Assembly (NCBI GenBank): GCA_017461605.1
Contig: JAFTXN010000002.1
Coordinates: forward strand, 1 to 64,000
From: Bacteroidaceae bacterium
Lineage (GTDB): Bacteria > Bacteroidota > Bacteroidia > Bacteroidales > Bacteroidaceae
Direction: 5' to 3'
DNA length: 64,000 bases
The translations under genes and the position numbers were made by a program. Every line of letters starts with the position of its first letter. The first letter of the stretch is position 1. Of the stretch, positions 16,566-26,221 are shown piece after piece. The notes below the pieces were generated by a model that was not told the origin of the DNA, made no database searches, and was given only the letters and a program-made list of their open reading frames with translations.

Positions 16566-16733
16566 CTGCAAGGCGTTCAGAATTTTGCAGAAGCACTGCA
16601 AAGTTTTCCGCAGTGCTTGTAAATAATATCTCACGCCGTGAAATATATATTGCAAGTCTTGAGATGAATATTGCAAGTCTTGAGATATATATTGCAAGTC
16701 TTGAGATATATATTTCATGGCGTGAGATATACT
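16566..16733. repeat. Array of eight 21-bp repeat units upstream of clpB
   Basis: Eight consecutive 21-base units fill 16566-16733 without gaps. The first three resemble the GCAGTGCTTGC type found elsewhere in the window; units 4 and 8 are inverted relatives (TCTCACGCCGTGA and TTTCATGGCGTGAGA); units 5-7 are almost identical TTGCAAGTCTTGAGA copies. The repeat period keeps a minus-strand frame open with a seven-residue period, but this is a by-product and not a gene. Confidence 0.75.
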
Positions 16734-16977
16734 TTGTGAGCACTCTCGGCATCTTTGCCGGGCTTTCTCAGCACTTTGGGAGCACCGAAACTGACATTTT
16801 GTCGCATTTTGTCAGTGGCGAAGGCCACGAACGGCTTTTGGCAAGGGTTTTGCCCCTTGTGAGGGCAGCCGGATGGACGATGCACCCTGCAGGGGTGAAG
16901 ATGTCGGCCGAGGTTCGGCTGTTCAGATAACAAGGAATAAACACAAAAACAGAACCTAAAAAAGAAAGGAGAACGAC

Positions 16978-19593
16978 ATGAAATTCGACAACTTTACTAT
17001 CAAGTCGCAAGAGGCCGTGCAGAAAGCTCTCGAGATGGCTGCCAATGGCGGACAACAGGCTGTGGGAACGCTTCACCTGTTGGCCGGAGTCTTGGTTGTG
17101 GGCGAAAATGTGACACAATTTCTATTTGGAAAAACTGGAGTCAACACCGCCTCGTTACAAGAGGTTGTGAACAAGCGTCTGCAGGCCCTGCCGCGTGTGC
17201 AGGGTGGGGGCGAACCATACCTGGAGCGCGACGCCAACGAGGTGTTGCTACGCTCACAGCAGGTGGCCAAGCAGATGGGAGATACCTTTGTGGGACTTGA
17301 ACCTTTGCTCATGGCCTTGCTCGAGGTGAAAAGCGAGGCTTCTGTGTTGCTGAAAGAGCAAGGACTGACAGCCGAGGCGTTGCGCCAGGCCGTGAACGAA
17401 TTGCGCGGTGGGCGGAAGGCCGATTCGGCTTCGAGCGAAGAGACTTATCAGGCTTTGAGCAAGTATGCGCGCAACTTGGTGGACGAGGCGCGTGAGGGCA
17501 AGCTCGACCCCGTGATTGGTCGCGACGAGGAGATACGCCGCGTGCTGCAGATCCTGAGTCGCCGCACCAAGAACAACCCCATCCTCATTGGTGAACCGGG
17601 CACCGGAAAGACGGCCATCGTCGAGGGACTGGCCGGTCGCATCGTGCGCGGCGATGTGCCCGACAATCTGCGCAACAAGCAGGTCTACTCGCTCGACATG
17701 GGTGCACTCGTGGCCGGAGCGAAATACAAAGGCGAGTTCGAGGAACGTCTCAAGAGCGTCGTGGCCGAAGTGGTAGGTGCCGAGGGCAACATCATCCTCT
17801 TCATCGACGAAATCCACACCCTTGTGGGGGCCGGCAAGGGTGAAGGGGCCATGGATGCCGCCAATATCCTGAAACCGGCTCTGGCACGTGGCGAATTGCG
17901 GAGCATCGGAGCCACAACGCTGGAGGAATATCAGAAGTATTTCGAAAAGGACAAAGCGCTCGAACGCCGCTTTCAGACAGTGCTGGTGGACGAGCCTTCG
18001 CCCGAAGATGCCATCTCCATCCTGCGCGGACTGAAGGAGCGATATGAGAACCACCACCGCGTTCGTATTCAGGACGATGCGCTGATAGCCGCCGTGCGAC
18101 TGTCACACCGATACATCAGTGATCGATTTTTGCCCGACAAGGCTATCGACCTGATGGATGAGGCTGCGGCCAAACTGCGTATGGAGCGCGATTCGCAGCC
18201 GGAGGAACTGGACGAAACGGGACGCCGACTGCGTCAACTCGAGATCGAACGCGAAGCTATCAAGCGCGAGGGCGACACCGAGAAACTCGACGCACTGACC
18301 CGTGAAATCTCCGAACTGAAGGAGCGCGAGCATGCTCTGCGTGCCAAGTGGGAGGGCGAACGTGGCGTGTTGGCCCGCATCCAGCAGCACAAGGAGGAGA
18401 AGGAACGTCTGGCCTTCGAGGCCGAACGTGCAGAGCGTGAGGGCGACTATGGACGTGTGGCAGAGATACGCTATGGTCGTATGCGCGAGTTGGAGGAGAG
18501 CATCGCCAAGGCCGAAGAAGAGCTGCACCTGCATCAGGGTGCCGACGCCATGGTTCGCGAGGAAGTGACGGCCGACGACATCGCCGACATCGTGAGCCGC
18601 TGGACGGGGATACCGACCGGAAAAATGCTGCAGGGTGAGCGCGAGAAACTCCTGAATCTCGAAGACGAGTTGCACCGCCGTGTCATCGGACAGCATGAGG
18701 CAGTGCAGGCGGTGAGCGATGCCGTGCGTCGCAACCGCGCCGGCTTGGGTGACCCGGCACGCCCCATAGGTTCGTTCATCTTCCTTGGTACGACGGGCGT
18801 GGGTAAGACCGAACTGGCCAAGGCCTTGGCCGAATGCCTCTTTGACGATGAGAGTATGCTCACACGCATCGACATGAGCGAATATCAGGAGAAGCACAGC
18901 GTATCACGACTTGTCGGAGCCCCTCCGGGATATGTGGGATATGATGAGGGTGGACAGCTCACTGAGGCTGTGCGTCGCAAGCCTTACAGTGTGGTGTTGT
19001 TCGACGAAATCGAGAAAGCGCACCCCGATGTCTGGAACATCCTGCTGCAGGTGCTCGATGATGGAAGGCTTACCGACAACAAGGGCCGTGTGGTCAACTT
19101 CAAGAACACCCTGATCATCATGACCTCCAACCTGGGTAGCGAGTACATCCGTCGTCGGCTGGACGAGGCCGGTGCTTCGGCCAATGCTGCCTCGTCGACA
19201 CTCTATGCCGAAATCGAGCGCCACGTGATGGATATGCTGCGTCAGACGGTGCGTCCGGAGTTCTTGAACCGCATCGACGACATCATCATGTTCCGTCCGC
19301 TCACCCGTGAGGAGACAGCTGCCATCGTTGGTTTGCAGGTAGATGCCGTGGCGCGTCGCCTGGCCGGTCTGAATGTGGAACTGCGCGTGCAGCCCGAAGC
19401 CATTGCACTGGTGGCGGAAGCCGGTTACGACCCCGAGATGGGAGCGCGCCCCGTGAAACGTGCTCTGCAGCAGTTGCTGCTTGACCCCCTGAGCCGAGGA
19501 TTGCTGGCCGGCACTCTGCTGCGCATGCAGCCCATCGTGGTAAGTGTGGAGGGCGACGCGTTGCATTTTGCCAATGCCGAGCCTGAGGGCTGA
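16978..19593 (+). CDS. clpB: ATP-dependent disaggregase ClpB
   Basis: The 871-residue Hsp100 chaperone resolves protein aggregates with DnaK. Order: Clp-N repeats (1-150), first AAA module with Walker A GEPGTGKT (about 202-209) and FIDEIH, the coiled-coil middle domain (about 400-530, rich in E, R and K heptads), second AAA module with GTTGVGKTE (about 600) and [10 protein letters not shown], then the C-terminal small domain with [10 protein letters not shown]. The length and the presence of a middle domain separate ClpB from ClpA and ClpC. A purine-rich AAAGGAGA lies just before the ATG. No CIRCE element is seen; a 21-bp repeat array lies 245 bases upstream. Confidence 0.95.
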   Translation: MKFDNFTIKSQEAVQKALEMAANGGQQAVGTLHLLAGVLVVGENVTQFLFGKTGVNTASLQEVVNKRLQALPRVQGGGEPYLERDANEVLLRSQQVAKQMGDTFVGLEPLLMALLEVKSEASVLLKEQGLTAEALRQAVNELRGGRKADSASSEETYQALSKYARNLVDEAREGKLDPVIGRDEEIRRVLQILSRRTKNNPILIGEPGTGKTAIVEGLAGRIVRGDVPDNLRNKQVYSLDMGALVAGAKYKGEFEERLKSVVAEVVGAEGNIILFIDEIHTLVGAGKGEGAMDAANILKPALARGELRSIGATTLEEYQKYFEKDKALERRFQTVLVDEPSPEDAISILRGLKERYENHHRVRIQDDALIAAVRLSHRYISDRFLPDKAIDLMDEAAAKLRMERDSQPEELDETGRRLRQLEIEREAIKREGDTEKLDALTREISELKEREHALRAKWEGERGVLARIQQHKEEKERLAFEAERAEREGDYGRVAEIRYGRMRELEESIAKAEEELHLHQGADAMVREEVTADDIADIVSRWTGIPTGKMLQGEREKLLNLEDELHRRVIGQHEAVQAVSDAVRRNRAGLGDPARPIGSFIFLGTTGVGKTELAKALAECLFDDESMLTRIDMSEYQEKHSVSRLVGAPPGYVGYDEGGQLTEAVRRKPYSVVLFDEIEKAHPDVWNILLQVLDDGRLTDNKGRVVNFKNTLIIMTSNLGSEYIRRRLDEAGASANAASSTLYAEIERHVMDMLRQTVRPEFLNRIDDIIMFRPLTREETAAIVGLQVDAVARRLAGLNVELRVQPEAIALVAEAGYDPEMGARPVKRALQQLLLDPLSRGLLAGTLLRMQPIVVSVEGDALHFANAEPEG

Positions 19594-19643
19594 AAGCACT
19601 TCGGACAATATAAATAGAGCATCAGAAAAGTCCCGACCGACTC

Positions 19644-19675
19644 TCGTGGGAGAGCGGCCGGGACTTTGTGTTGTC
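19644..19675 (+). terminator. Hairpin downstream of clpB
   Basis: TCCCGACCGACTCTC pairs imperfectly with the GAGAGCGGCCGGGA arm near 19630-19664 and is followed by CTTTGTGTTGTCTT. It is placed between clpB and the convergent small membrane-protein gene, so it could serve both. Confidence 0.45.
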
Positions 19676-19712
19676 TTATCGGGGAGAGAATATCGGCGTT
19701 ACCTTGCCGGGT

Positions 19713-19937
19713 TTACCGGAAAGCACGCATCAGCGGTTCGATGAGATGTGTGGAAATGCTCCACCATAAACCGTAGAGCAGGGCACCACCGAAAATAAGT
19801 GTGAGCACCACGGCCCAAAAGGTGGAAAGTGTCTCCGGTTTCGGGGATTCGTCGGGCGTTGCTCCCTCCGCAGTCCGGAGTTCGTGCTCGTCCGGTCTTC
19901 CTTCGTTCTTGGTGTGTGGCTGTTTGTTCATAATCAT
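19713..19937 (-). CDS. Small single-pass membrane protein
   Basis: About 74 residues, beginning MIMNKQPHTKNEG. A hydrophilic, acidic N-terminal half leads to one hydrophobic helix (TFWAVVLTLIFGGALLYGLW) and a short basic tail ending MRAFR. Unknown family. The gene follows the lipoprotein gene on the same strand with only 7 bases between, so they are probably co-transcribed. An ATG at 19931 is an alternative start. Confidence 0.6.
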   Translation of the reverse strand: MIMNKQPHTKNEGRPDEHELRTAEGATPDESPKPETLSTFWAVVLTLIFGGALLYGLWWSISTHLIEPLMRAFR

Positions 19938-19944
19938 AGAGTGC

Positions 19945-20568
19945 TTATATCCAATAGCTATCGACGAAAGCGCGCAGCTCAGCATAGTTGGGCCGACGCA
20001 AGATGTCCTCGATGATGAGGCGCACTTCGGGGCTTTCCTTGAAGTGCAGATACTTGCCGTTCACTTTCTCCTTGCTGACGTAGCTCTTGGGAGTTCCGTC
20101 GCCTTGTTGCACCAACATGTAGCGAGCCTGGGGGTAATCTTTCGGCAGATCGGCAAAGGCGAAGTCGGAGGTAACTGTGCTCTTCATGCGTCCGATTTTC
20201 AGCGTGGCACAATCCAGGGTTGTCCCTTTCTTATCAGGATTCCACATATGCACTTCTACTTCATAAAGTGCACCTTTCTTGGTGAGCATTATTGTGTTGA
20301 AGAAAATCATTAGATTCTTCCCCGGAAGCACATAAGCCATTTTTCCGGTTTTCTCACCGTCGAAGTCGGTGCGGCTTTGCTGTTTGTCGCTGTAGACCAT
20401 GTAGCCCTGCGCGTCGGCAGGCAGCTTGACGGTGTCGGTCATGGGTCTGACCACAGCTCCGATGGTGTCGGTTTTCCCCTCATCGGCCTTGTTGGAATTC
20501 TTGTTGCCGCAAGCCGCAAAGAAGGACACGAGCAACAGCAGAGATGCAATACATGCAATTTTTTTCAT
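19945..20568 (-). CDS. Lipoprotein of unknown function
   Basis: This 207-residue precursor has a lipoprotein signal, MKKIACIASLLLLVSFFAAC, with the lipobox Cys at residue 20 and GNKNSN after it. The mature part has a Lys/Asp-rich linker, then a mixed beta region with DAQGYMVYSDKQQ and an acidic, C-terminal IEDILRRPNYAELRAFVDSYWI. No enzymatic motif is visible; it may be an envelope lipoprotein of a DUF-type family. DUF2461 lies upstream on the same strand. Confidence 0.7.
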   Translation of the reverse strand: MKKIACIASLLLLVSFFAACGNKNSNKADEGKTDTIGAVVRPMTDTVKLPADAQGYMVYSDKQQSRTDFDGEKTGKMAYVLPGKNLMIFFNTIMLTKKGALYEVEVHMWNPDKKGTTLDCATLKIGRMKSTVTSDFAFADLPKDYPQARYMLVQQGDGTPKSYVSKEKVNGKYLHFKESPEVRLIIEDILRRPNYAELRAFVDSYWI

Positions 20569-20605
20569 AATACGTTTATTATTTTGATGGATGTTCGTAG
20601 ATGTT

Positions 20606-21304
20606 TCAGATGTAGTCGTCGATGGTGTCGTTCACGAAGTCGAGAAACGGCTTCATGCGTTCGAATAGTTCGGCCGCCCGTTCGTCCCACCCTGCTTGCA
20701 GGAAGAAACTGTCGGGCAGGGGATGGGCGATGCTGTAGTCCTTGGGACGGATGTATTCCGGATAAGCAAAGTCGCGGGCAAAGCCGGCAGGAAAGGTCTT
20801 GAGCCTCTCTTCGCCAATCACAGGGAAGAGGCGATGAAACTCGGGTTCTTCCACAATGGCGCGAAACTCGTCGATACGATCCACCACGCTTTGGCGGACA
20901 GCTCGCAGCAAGGACGATTCCAAGCAATAAGCACCACAAGCTACCATGCAAGCACCGGGTTGCAGGTGCAGATAGTAGCCGCCATGTGGCGACTTCTTGC
21001 CGCGTGAGTTGATGTAGGTGCCGAGGTGTCGCTTGTAGGGGGCTTTGTCGGGCGAGAAGCGGGTGTCGCGATGAAAACGGTAGAGTGTGCTTGATACCGG
21101 CAGTCCCACGATGTCGGCATCGAAACGGCCGATGTGGCGAATCATTGTTTCGGCCACACAAGTGAAGTCGGCACGCACCTCCTCGTATCGAGGGCGGTTG
21201 GCCTCAAACCACGGACGATTGTTGTTGGCAGTTACGTCAGCGAGAAAGCCGAGGATGCGACTCATGTCGACTTCGCGGATATCTGTGGGTACAGAGGGCT
21301 TCAT
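20606..21304 (-). CDS. DUF2461 family protein
   Basis: This 232-residue cytoplasmic protein shows the DUF2461 pattern: ILGFLADVTANNNRPWFEANRPRYEEVR near the N-terminus, then YRFHRDTRFSPDKAPYKRHLGTYI, PHGGYYLHLQPGACMVACGAYCLESSLLRAVRQ and DYSIAHPLPDSFF. Lengths in this family are typically about 220-230 residues. Function is not established. It lies 23 bases downstream of the trkH stop codon on the same strand. Confidence 0.88.
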   Translation of the reverse strand: MKPSVPTDIREVDMSRILGFLADVTANNNRPWFEANRPRYEEVRADFTCVAETMIRHIGRFDADIVGLPVSSTLYRFHRDTRFSPDKAPYKRHLGTYINSRGKKSPHGGYYLHLQPGACMVACGAYCLESSLLRAVRQSVVDRIDEFRAIVEEPEFHRLFPVIGEERLKTFPAGFARDFAYPEYIRPKDYSIAHPLPDSFFLQAGWDERAAELFERMKPFLDFVNDTIDDYI

Positions 21305-21327
21305 GAGGTATAGGGTGAGAGGGTGGA

Positions 21328-22782
21328 TTAGTTGCTACGCCAAAATGCAGGAACAAAGAGCAGCAGCAGGGAGAAGATTTCCAAGCGTCCGGCCAGCATC
21401 AGGAAACTGTTGAGCCAAAGTGCAGCATCGGGCAGAGCACTCCACGAGTCGAGCGGTCCTACCGCGTAACCGATGCTGGGTCCCACGTTGCTAAATGCAG
21501 ATATGCCCAAGCCAAGCGCGTCGAGCAGGGGCAATCCCATACAACTCATGAGGATGGCCGAGACAAAGATCAGGAGAAAATAGACCACGAAGAACACAAA
21601 CACCGAGCGCGCCACGCCGGGGGCCAAGGTGTTACCGGCGATGCGGACCGGCAACACCGCGTGTGGGTGCAGCTTCTGTCGAAACTCGTTGACCACCAAC
21701 TTAACGGCCGTCAGCACGCGTACGCATTTCAGTCCGCCACTGGTACTGCCGGCACAAGCTCCAATGACCGAAACAATGGAGAGCAACATCCATAGAGCCG
21801 GATGCCACATCATGAAGTCGACGGTCGTAAATCCGGTGGTGCTCTGAAGCGCCACCACGCTGAAGAGAGCTGTGCGCAATGCTTCTTCAACGGCCAGCCC
21901 ATCGAAGCAGAGCACGACGGCTGTGATGATGGACACGAAGAACAATATGGCGAGGAAACAACGAAGCTCACTGTCGGCCCACACATCGCGAAGACGGTGT
22001 TTCACAAGGAGCAGATAGAGCAGCGTGAAGTTGATGGAAGAAACAAACATGAAGGCGATGGATACATACTCTATCAAAGGGGACTCGTAGTAGCCGATGC
22101 TGGCTGTGTGTGTGGAGAACCCACCGGTAGCCACCGTGGACAAAGCATGATTGATGGCGTCGAACAGGTTCATGCCTGCCAAGTGGAAAGCACCTATACA
22201 AGTAGCGGTCAGCAGCAGATACAATCCCCAAAGCCAACGGGCCGTGGTACTGATGCGCGGATGCAGTTTCCCGATTTTCAGACCCGTGCTTTCGGCCGAA
22301 AAAAGGCGCAAATCGCCCTGTCCCATGTTGGGCAGCAAAGCGATGGTGAAGAACACGATTCCCAAACCGCCCATCCAATGCGTCAGACTGCGCCAGAACA
22401 GTATAGAGTGCGGTAGCGCATCGACGTCATCGAATGCTGTGGCTCCTGTAGTGGTGAAGCCGCTCATCGTCTCAAAGAGTGCTACGGCCAAACGCGGTGT
22501 GTGGCCGCCAATAAGGAAGGGTAGCATCCCGACAAGGCTGAACACTACCCAAGCACTCGACACTATGAGGAAGCCATCGCGACGTCCCATGCGGTTGTCG
22601 GCGTGACGACCTTTCACCCGGAGTGCTATGCCAAGCAGCAGTGCCACTATGGTAGGCAGGCCGAAAGAGGCGTAATCGGTTTCGCCGTACAGCAGACCTA
22701 CGCCGAGGCACGTCAACAGCAACAATGCTTCGATGAAAAGCAGAGAGCCGAGTGCCTTGTATACCATCTTGAAGTTGATCAT
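21328..22782 (-). CDS. trkH: Trk potassium transporter channel subunit TrkH
   Basis: This 484-residue membrane protein has about ten hydrophobic helices and the four M1-P-M2 repeats of the TrkH/KtrB family; pore-loop segments such as ETMSGFTTTGATAFDD, STVATGGFST, LQSTTGFTTVDF and FSNVGPSIG carry the selectivity glycines. It imports K+ with TrkA (10553-11896). I chose ATG 22782, since the upstream in-frame ATG at 22884 adds a basic, non-hydrophobic leader and the true N-terminus MINFKMVYKALG fits TrkH. The two subunit genes are separated here. Confidence 0.92.
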   Translation of the reverse strand: MINFKMVYKALGSLLFIEALLLLTCLGVGLLYGETDYASFGLPTIVALLLGIALRVKGRHADNRMGRRDGFLIVSSAWVVFSLVGMLPFLIGGHTPRLAVALFETMSGFTTTGATAFDDVDALPHSILFWRSLTHWMGGLGIVFFTIALLPNMGQGDLRLFSAESTGLKIGKLHPRISTTARWLWGLYLLLTATCIGAFHLAGMNLFDAINHALSTVATGGFSTHTASIGYYESPLIEYVSIAFMFVSSINFTLLYLLLVKHRLRDVWADSELRCFLAILFFVSIITAVVLCFDGLAVEEALRTALFSVVALQSTTGFTTVDFMMWHPALWMLLSIVSVIGACAGSTSGGLKCVRVLTAVKLVVNEFRQKLHPHAVLPVRIAGNTLAPGVARSVFVFFVVYFLLIFVSAILMSCMGLPLLDALGLGISAFSNVGPSIGYAVGPLDSWSALPDAALWLNSFLMLAGRLEIFSLLLLFVPAFWRSN

Positions 22783-22871
22783 TCTGAAATGCGTCTTTTG
22801 TAACGTTTGAACCTTTCGAGGGACAAAAGTAGTGCATTCCGGATGATTTAACCGGCGAACTGATAAAAAAA

Positions 22872-22913
22872 TAAGCGCGGACACAAAATTGGTGGTCCAC
22901 GCTTACGGAATAT
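22872..22913 (-). terminator. Hairpin closing the fucose operon
   Basis: AAGCGCGGAC (22872-22881) pairs with GTCCACGCTT across about a dozen bases. It lies just past the fucP stop codon on the minus strand. Its stem sequence resembles the fucA-kinase hairpin at 26187. Confidence 0.55.
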
Positions 22914-22928
22914 ATATGCCCTATATGT

Positions 22929-24221
22929 TTACGAGGTTCGAGTGGCTCGATAGCAACGTAGTCCGTAGATGGTGATGAAGAGGAAACACAGGAACGGAAG
23001 TATGAAGGATACATTCACGGCCGGGTGTCCGCAGATGCTCTGTTGGTCGATGATGCTACCCTGCAGAGGGGGCATGAGTGCTCCACCCACGATAGCCATT
23101 ACCAGAAATGCTGCTCCCAAGGTGGTGTCGCTTTCTTCAACATTCTCCAAGGCAATGCCATAAATGGTGGGGAACATGAGCGACATGAAGGCAGAGATGC
23201 CGACGAGGCAATAAAGTCCCCAGGTTCCTACAATCAGGATGGCACCGGCTGTGCAAAGCATGGCACCCACTCCGAATATAGCGAGTAGTGCACGGGTATT
23301 GACGTACTTCATCAGGAATGTGCTGATGAAACGGCTGCAGAGGAACATCGACATGGCCAGGATATTATAGTTTTGTGCCGTGGCTTTGTCGATTCCTAAG
23401 TTGTCTGCATATTGAATAATGAAAGTCCAAACCATGATTTGCGCAGCGACATAGAAAACCTGCGTAAGCACTCCTTCGCGATACACTTTGTTATGCCAAA
23501 GACGTGTCAGGATTTCGCTGTTCCGGCCTTGGTTGCCGGTGCTAGCGGTAACTGGCATTTTCTTCAGCGCAATGATAATGAACATGATGAGCACCACAAT
23601 CCCGATGACTACATAGGGGTCGCGAATTACTGCCAAGTCGTGCAGGCGAATGTCTGCCTTTTCGGCTTCGCTCAGCGTGTGGAAGAATGTTTCGCCGGCG
23701 GCATTGCGGCGATCAGACCAAAGGGCCGGAAGTACGATGAGTGAGGCTACGGCCATGCCGCTGAGCGAACCCATAGGGTTGAAGGCTTGCGCAAGATTGA
23801 GGCGGCGGGTGGAAGTTTCCTTAGCTCCGAGCGAAAGGATGAAGGGGTTGGCTGTGGTTTCGAGAAAAGCCAGTCCGAATGTGAGGATGTAGAGCGAGAA
23901 ACAGAAGAAGGTAAAACTCTGTGCCTCTGCGGCTGGAATGAAGAGAAAAGCACCAATGGCATAGAGACCGAGGCCGAGCAGAATGCCACTCTTGTAGCTG
24001 TAACGGCGGATGAATAGGGCGGCGGGAATTGCCATGGTAGCGTAGCCGCCATAGAATGCGAACTGCACCATTGAGGCCTCGAATGCCGAAAGTTCCATTA
24101 CCGTTTGGAAGGCGGCTACCATAGGGTTGGTAATGTCGTTGGCAAATCCCCAAAGCGCAAAGAGCGAGGTGATAAGAATGAAAGTGATGAGATATTTTTT
24201 CTCAACGAGTTTGGCTTGCAT
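22929..24221 (-). CDS. fucP: L-fucose:H+ symporter FucP
   Basis: This 430-residue major-facilitator protein has 12 predicted helices. Diagnostic stretches are FALWGFANDITNPMVAAFQ near the N-terminus, FAFYGGYATMAIPAALF, FLETTANPFILSLG and NLAQAFNPMGSLSG. It imports L-fucose with protons. It is the last gene of the fucose operon, which supplies FucI with substrate. The upstream gap to the mutarotase-like gene is 57 bases, so it is likely part of the same transcript. Confidence 0.93.
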   Translation of the reverse strand: MQAKLVEKKYLITFILITSLFALWGFANDITNPMVAAFQTVMELSAFEASMVQFAFYGGYATMAIPAALFIRRYSYKSGILLGLGLYAIGAFLFIPAAEAQSFTFFCFSLYILTFGLAFLETTANPFILSLGAKETSTRRLNLAQAFNPMGSLSGMAVASLIVLPALWSDRRNAAGETFFHTLSEAEKADIRLHDLAVIRDPYVVIGIVVLIMFIIIALKKMPVTASTGNQGRNSEILTRLWHNKVYREGVLTQVFYVAAQIMVWTFIIQYADNLGIDKATAQNYNILAMSMFLCSRFISTFLMKYVNTRALLAIFGVGAMLCTAGAILIVGTWGLYCLVGISAFMSLMFPTIYGIALENVEESDTTLGAAFLVMAIVGGALMPPLQGSIIDQQSICGHPAVNVSFILPFLCFLFITIYGLRCYRATRTS

Positions 24222-24278
24222 GATGTTGGTTTTTGATTTTTGGAAAGTGTTTCCGGTGATTTATCTGACCTTTTCAGG

Positions 24279-24665
24279 TTAATACAAGTGGAACATACGC
24301 TCCATGAGCTTCCACTTCTCAGCCGACGCCATACCGGCTTTGACGAGTTGGAATTCGGCCATGTAGTCCTCCCATTCGGCTTGGCGTGGCAGGGTGGCGA
24401 GGCGAGACATAGCGGTATTCCAGTCGAAATCGAGCGGTGTCTCAACAATCATGAAGAGGCGAGTCCCGAGAATGTAGATTTCCATCTCAAGGATGCCTAC
24501 TTCGCGGATGCCTTTCAGTATTTCGGGCCATGCATGCTCGCTGCTGTGGCGACGGCGATACTCCGCAATGAGTTCGGGATTGTCGCGCAGGTCGAGCGTT
24601 TGGCAATAGCGTTTTACGGGTTGTGAATAGGGCTGAACAGCGTAGCCCTCTTGTGGAGTTTGCAT
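24279..24665 (-). CDS. RhaM-type sugar mutarotase
   Basis: The 128-residue protein is of the L-rhamnose mutarotase (DUF718) family, with CQTLDLRDNPELIAEYRRRHS, HAWPEILKGIREVGI, EIYILGTRLFMIVE and WEDYMAEFQ. Such enzymes interconvert sugar anomers. It sits in the fucose operon, and no FucU/FucM-type mutarotase is seen in the window, so it probably acts on L-fucose; that is inference. The kinase lies 59 bases upstream and FucP 57 bases downstream. Confidence 0.85.
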   Translation of the reverse strand: MQTPQEGYAVQPYSQPVKRYCQTLDLRDNPELIAEYRRRHSSEHAWPEILKGIREVGILEMEIYILGTRLFMIVETPLDFDWNTAMSRLATLPRQAEWEDYMAEFQLVKAGMASAEKWKLMERMFHLY

Positions 24666-24688
24666 GATGAAGTGCTTTGAAGAATGGG

Positions 24689-24713
24689 CATGCCGGTGGT
24701 GAGTGCCGGCATG
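24689..24713 (-). terminator. Intercistronic hairpin between kinase and mutarotase
   Basis: Bases 24689-24696 pair perfectly with 24706-24713 (CATGCCGG and CCGGCATG) over a nine-base loop. It may stop part of transcription or protect the upstream message. Confidence 0.5.
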
Positions 24714-24724
24714 GGAAGTGAATG

Positions 24725-26149
24725 TTAAGTTAATGTGGGCATGAACACTTGTGGGCTGACGCTGCTACCCACGATAGCACGGAGGTGAGCAATGTCGGTT
24801 ACCTCACCGGCGGCCATGGCTTGCACAAGAATGTTGCCCATGGCTGTGGCTTCCACCGGACCGGCCAGTACGGGCAGACCGGTGGCGTTGGCCGTGAGAC
24901 GGTTGAGCAGCGCATTCTGCGAACCTCCACCGATGATGTGTAACCTCGTAACGGGTTGCGGTAGCAAGGTGTTGAGATGCTGAATGGCTTCGCGATATTT
25001 CTCTGCGAGCGATTGGAGCACGCAGCGTGTCATTTCAGCTTTGCTCTGTGGAACGGTAAGTGCATGCTCCCGACAATAGTTCACGATGGCCTGCTCCATG
25101 GATTCGGGATTGGTGAATGCAGCATCGCTAACGGGAATGATGGTGTCGATTGTGGCTTTCTCGGCTGCAGGTAGCAGGGTATCGAATGCTTGAGGTTCGC
25201 CTTGGGCTCTCCACTCGGCCATGAGGCGTTGCAGAATCCAGAGTCCGGTGATGTTTTGCAGGAAGCGGATGCGTCCGCCCACACCGCCTTCGTTGGTAAA
25301 CTCGGCCAGACGAGCGGCTTCGCTGAGGATGGGTTCCGGTAGTTCCACTCCCAACAACGACCATGTGCCGGAGCTGAGAAAGGCCCATGTGCCATCAGTT
25401 TCCTCTGCCGGGATGGCAGCTACGGCTGAGGCTGTGTCGTGTGAGCCGACAGCCACTACATTGATTTCGCCCAAACCGGTTTCGGTGGCGATATCGCTGC
25501 GTAAAGTGCCGCGAAGCGTTCCCGGCATCACAATCGGGCCGAAAATATGTCGGGGCAGACCGAGAGCTTCAATGGTTTCCCATGACCAATCACGCCGGCG
25601 AGCATCCAAAAGTTCGGAGGTGGAGGCGATGCAATACTCATTGTTGGCCACTCCCGTCAGATGGTAGCTGAACAAATCGGGCATGAAGAGCAGTTTGTGG
25701 GCAGCCTCCAACTGTGCACTGCCTTTGCGGCTGTAGAGTTGGGAGAGGCTGTTGATTTCCATCACCTGTATGCCAGTGGTGGCGTAGTGGGCGGTGGGAG
25801 AGATGAGGCGGCCGACCTGTTCGGGTACTCCTTGGGTGTGGTGATCGCGATAGCACACGGGATTGCCGAGCAGGCAACCATCACGATCGAGCAGGCCGAA
25901 GTCAACACCCCAGGTGTCGATGCCGATGCTCTGCACGGCATATCCTTTGGCTGCGGCAAGCTTCATGCCTTGTTTCATATCCTCAAACAAGGCCGGGAAG
26001 TCCCAATGGAGATATTCGCCGAGTCGCACCTGCCGATTGCCGAAGCGATGCACCTCTTCCATTACCAAACGGCCGTTTTCCAACCATCCGGCAATGACAC
26101 GACCACTGCCACCGCCAAAATCAGCGGCAAGGTATACTTTCTTGTTCAT
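24725..26149 (-). CDS. FGGY carbohydrate kinase (fuculokinase, RhaB-like)
   Basis: This 474-residue protein has the FGGY fold: ATP phosphate-1 motif LAADFGGGSGRVIAGW near the N-terminus, GIDTWGVDFGLLD (about 78-90), GSHDTASAV, AFLSSGTWSLLG and the adenosine motif IIGGGSQNALLNRL. Sequence style is that of rhamnulokinase, but its place in the fucose operon predicts L-fuculose phosphorylation. I selected ATG 26149, which gives MNKKVYLAADFG; the upstream in-frame ATG at 26206 would overlap a hairpin. No canonical FucK is seen in the window. Confidence 0.88.
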   Translation of the reverse strand: MNKKVYLAADFGGGSGRVIAGWLENGRLVMEEVHRFGNRQVRLGEYLHWDFPALFEDMKQGMKLAAAKGYAVQSIGIDTWGVDFGLLDRDGCLLGNPVCYRDHHTQGVPEQVGRLISPTAHYATTGIQVMEINSLSQLYSRKGSAQLEAAHKLLFMPDLFSYHLTGVANNEYCIASTSELLDARRRDWSWETIEALGLPRHIFGPIVMPGTLRGTLRSDIATETGLGEINVVAVGSHDTASAVAAIPAEETDGTWAFLSSGTWSLLGVELPEPILSEAARLAEFTNEGGVGGRIRFLQNITGLWILQRLMAEWRAQGEPQAFDTLLPAAEKATIDTIIPVSDAAFTNPESMEQAIVNYCREHALTVPQSKAEMTRCVLQSLAEKYREAIQHLNTLLPQPVTRLHIIGGGSQNALLNRLTANATGLPVLAGPVEATAMGNILVQAMAAGEVTDIAHLRAIVGSSVSPQVFMPTLT

Positions 26150-26186
26150 GCTGTGATGTTGATTGTGAGCAGATTTTAGAGAGAAA

Positions 26187-26214
26187 CACGAAGCGTGGCA
26201 GTCCACGCTTCGTG
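26187..26214 (-). terminator. Intercistronic hairpin between fucA and the kinase
   Basis: A perfect 12-bp stem, 26187-26198 with 26203-26214, over a four-base CAGT loop. On the minus strand a TTTCTCTCT tract follows. It lies after the fucA stop and before the kinase start. Confidence 0.6.
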
Positions 26215-26221
26215 GAGATAC

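Noticed and set aside
16566-16733. CRISPR array
   Set aside because: Units are contiguous 21-bp repeats without unique spacers and no cas genes are nearby.
16482-16752. Minus-strand frames with seven-residue repeats such as YISQDLQ and ISRLAI
   Set aside because: They are created by the 21-bp array, which keeps several frames open; there is no independent evidence for a protein.
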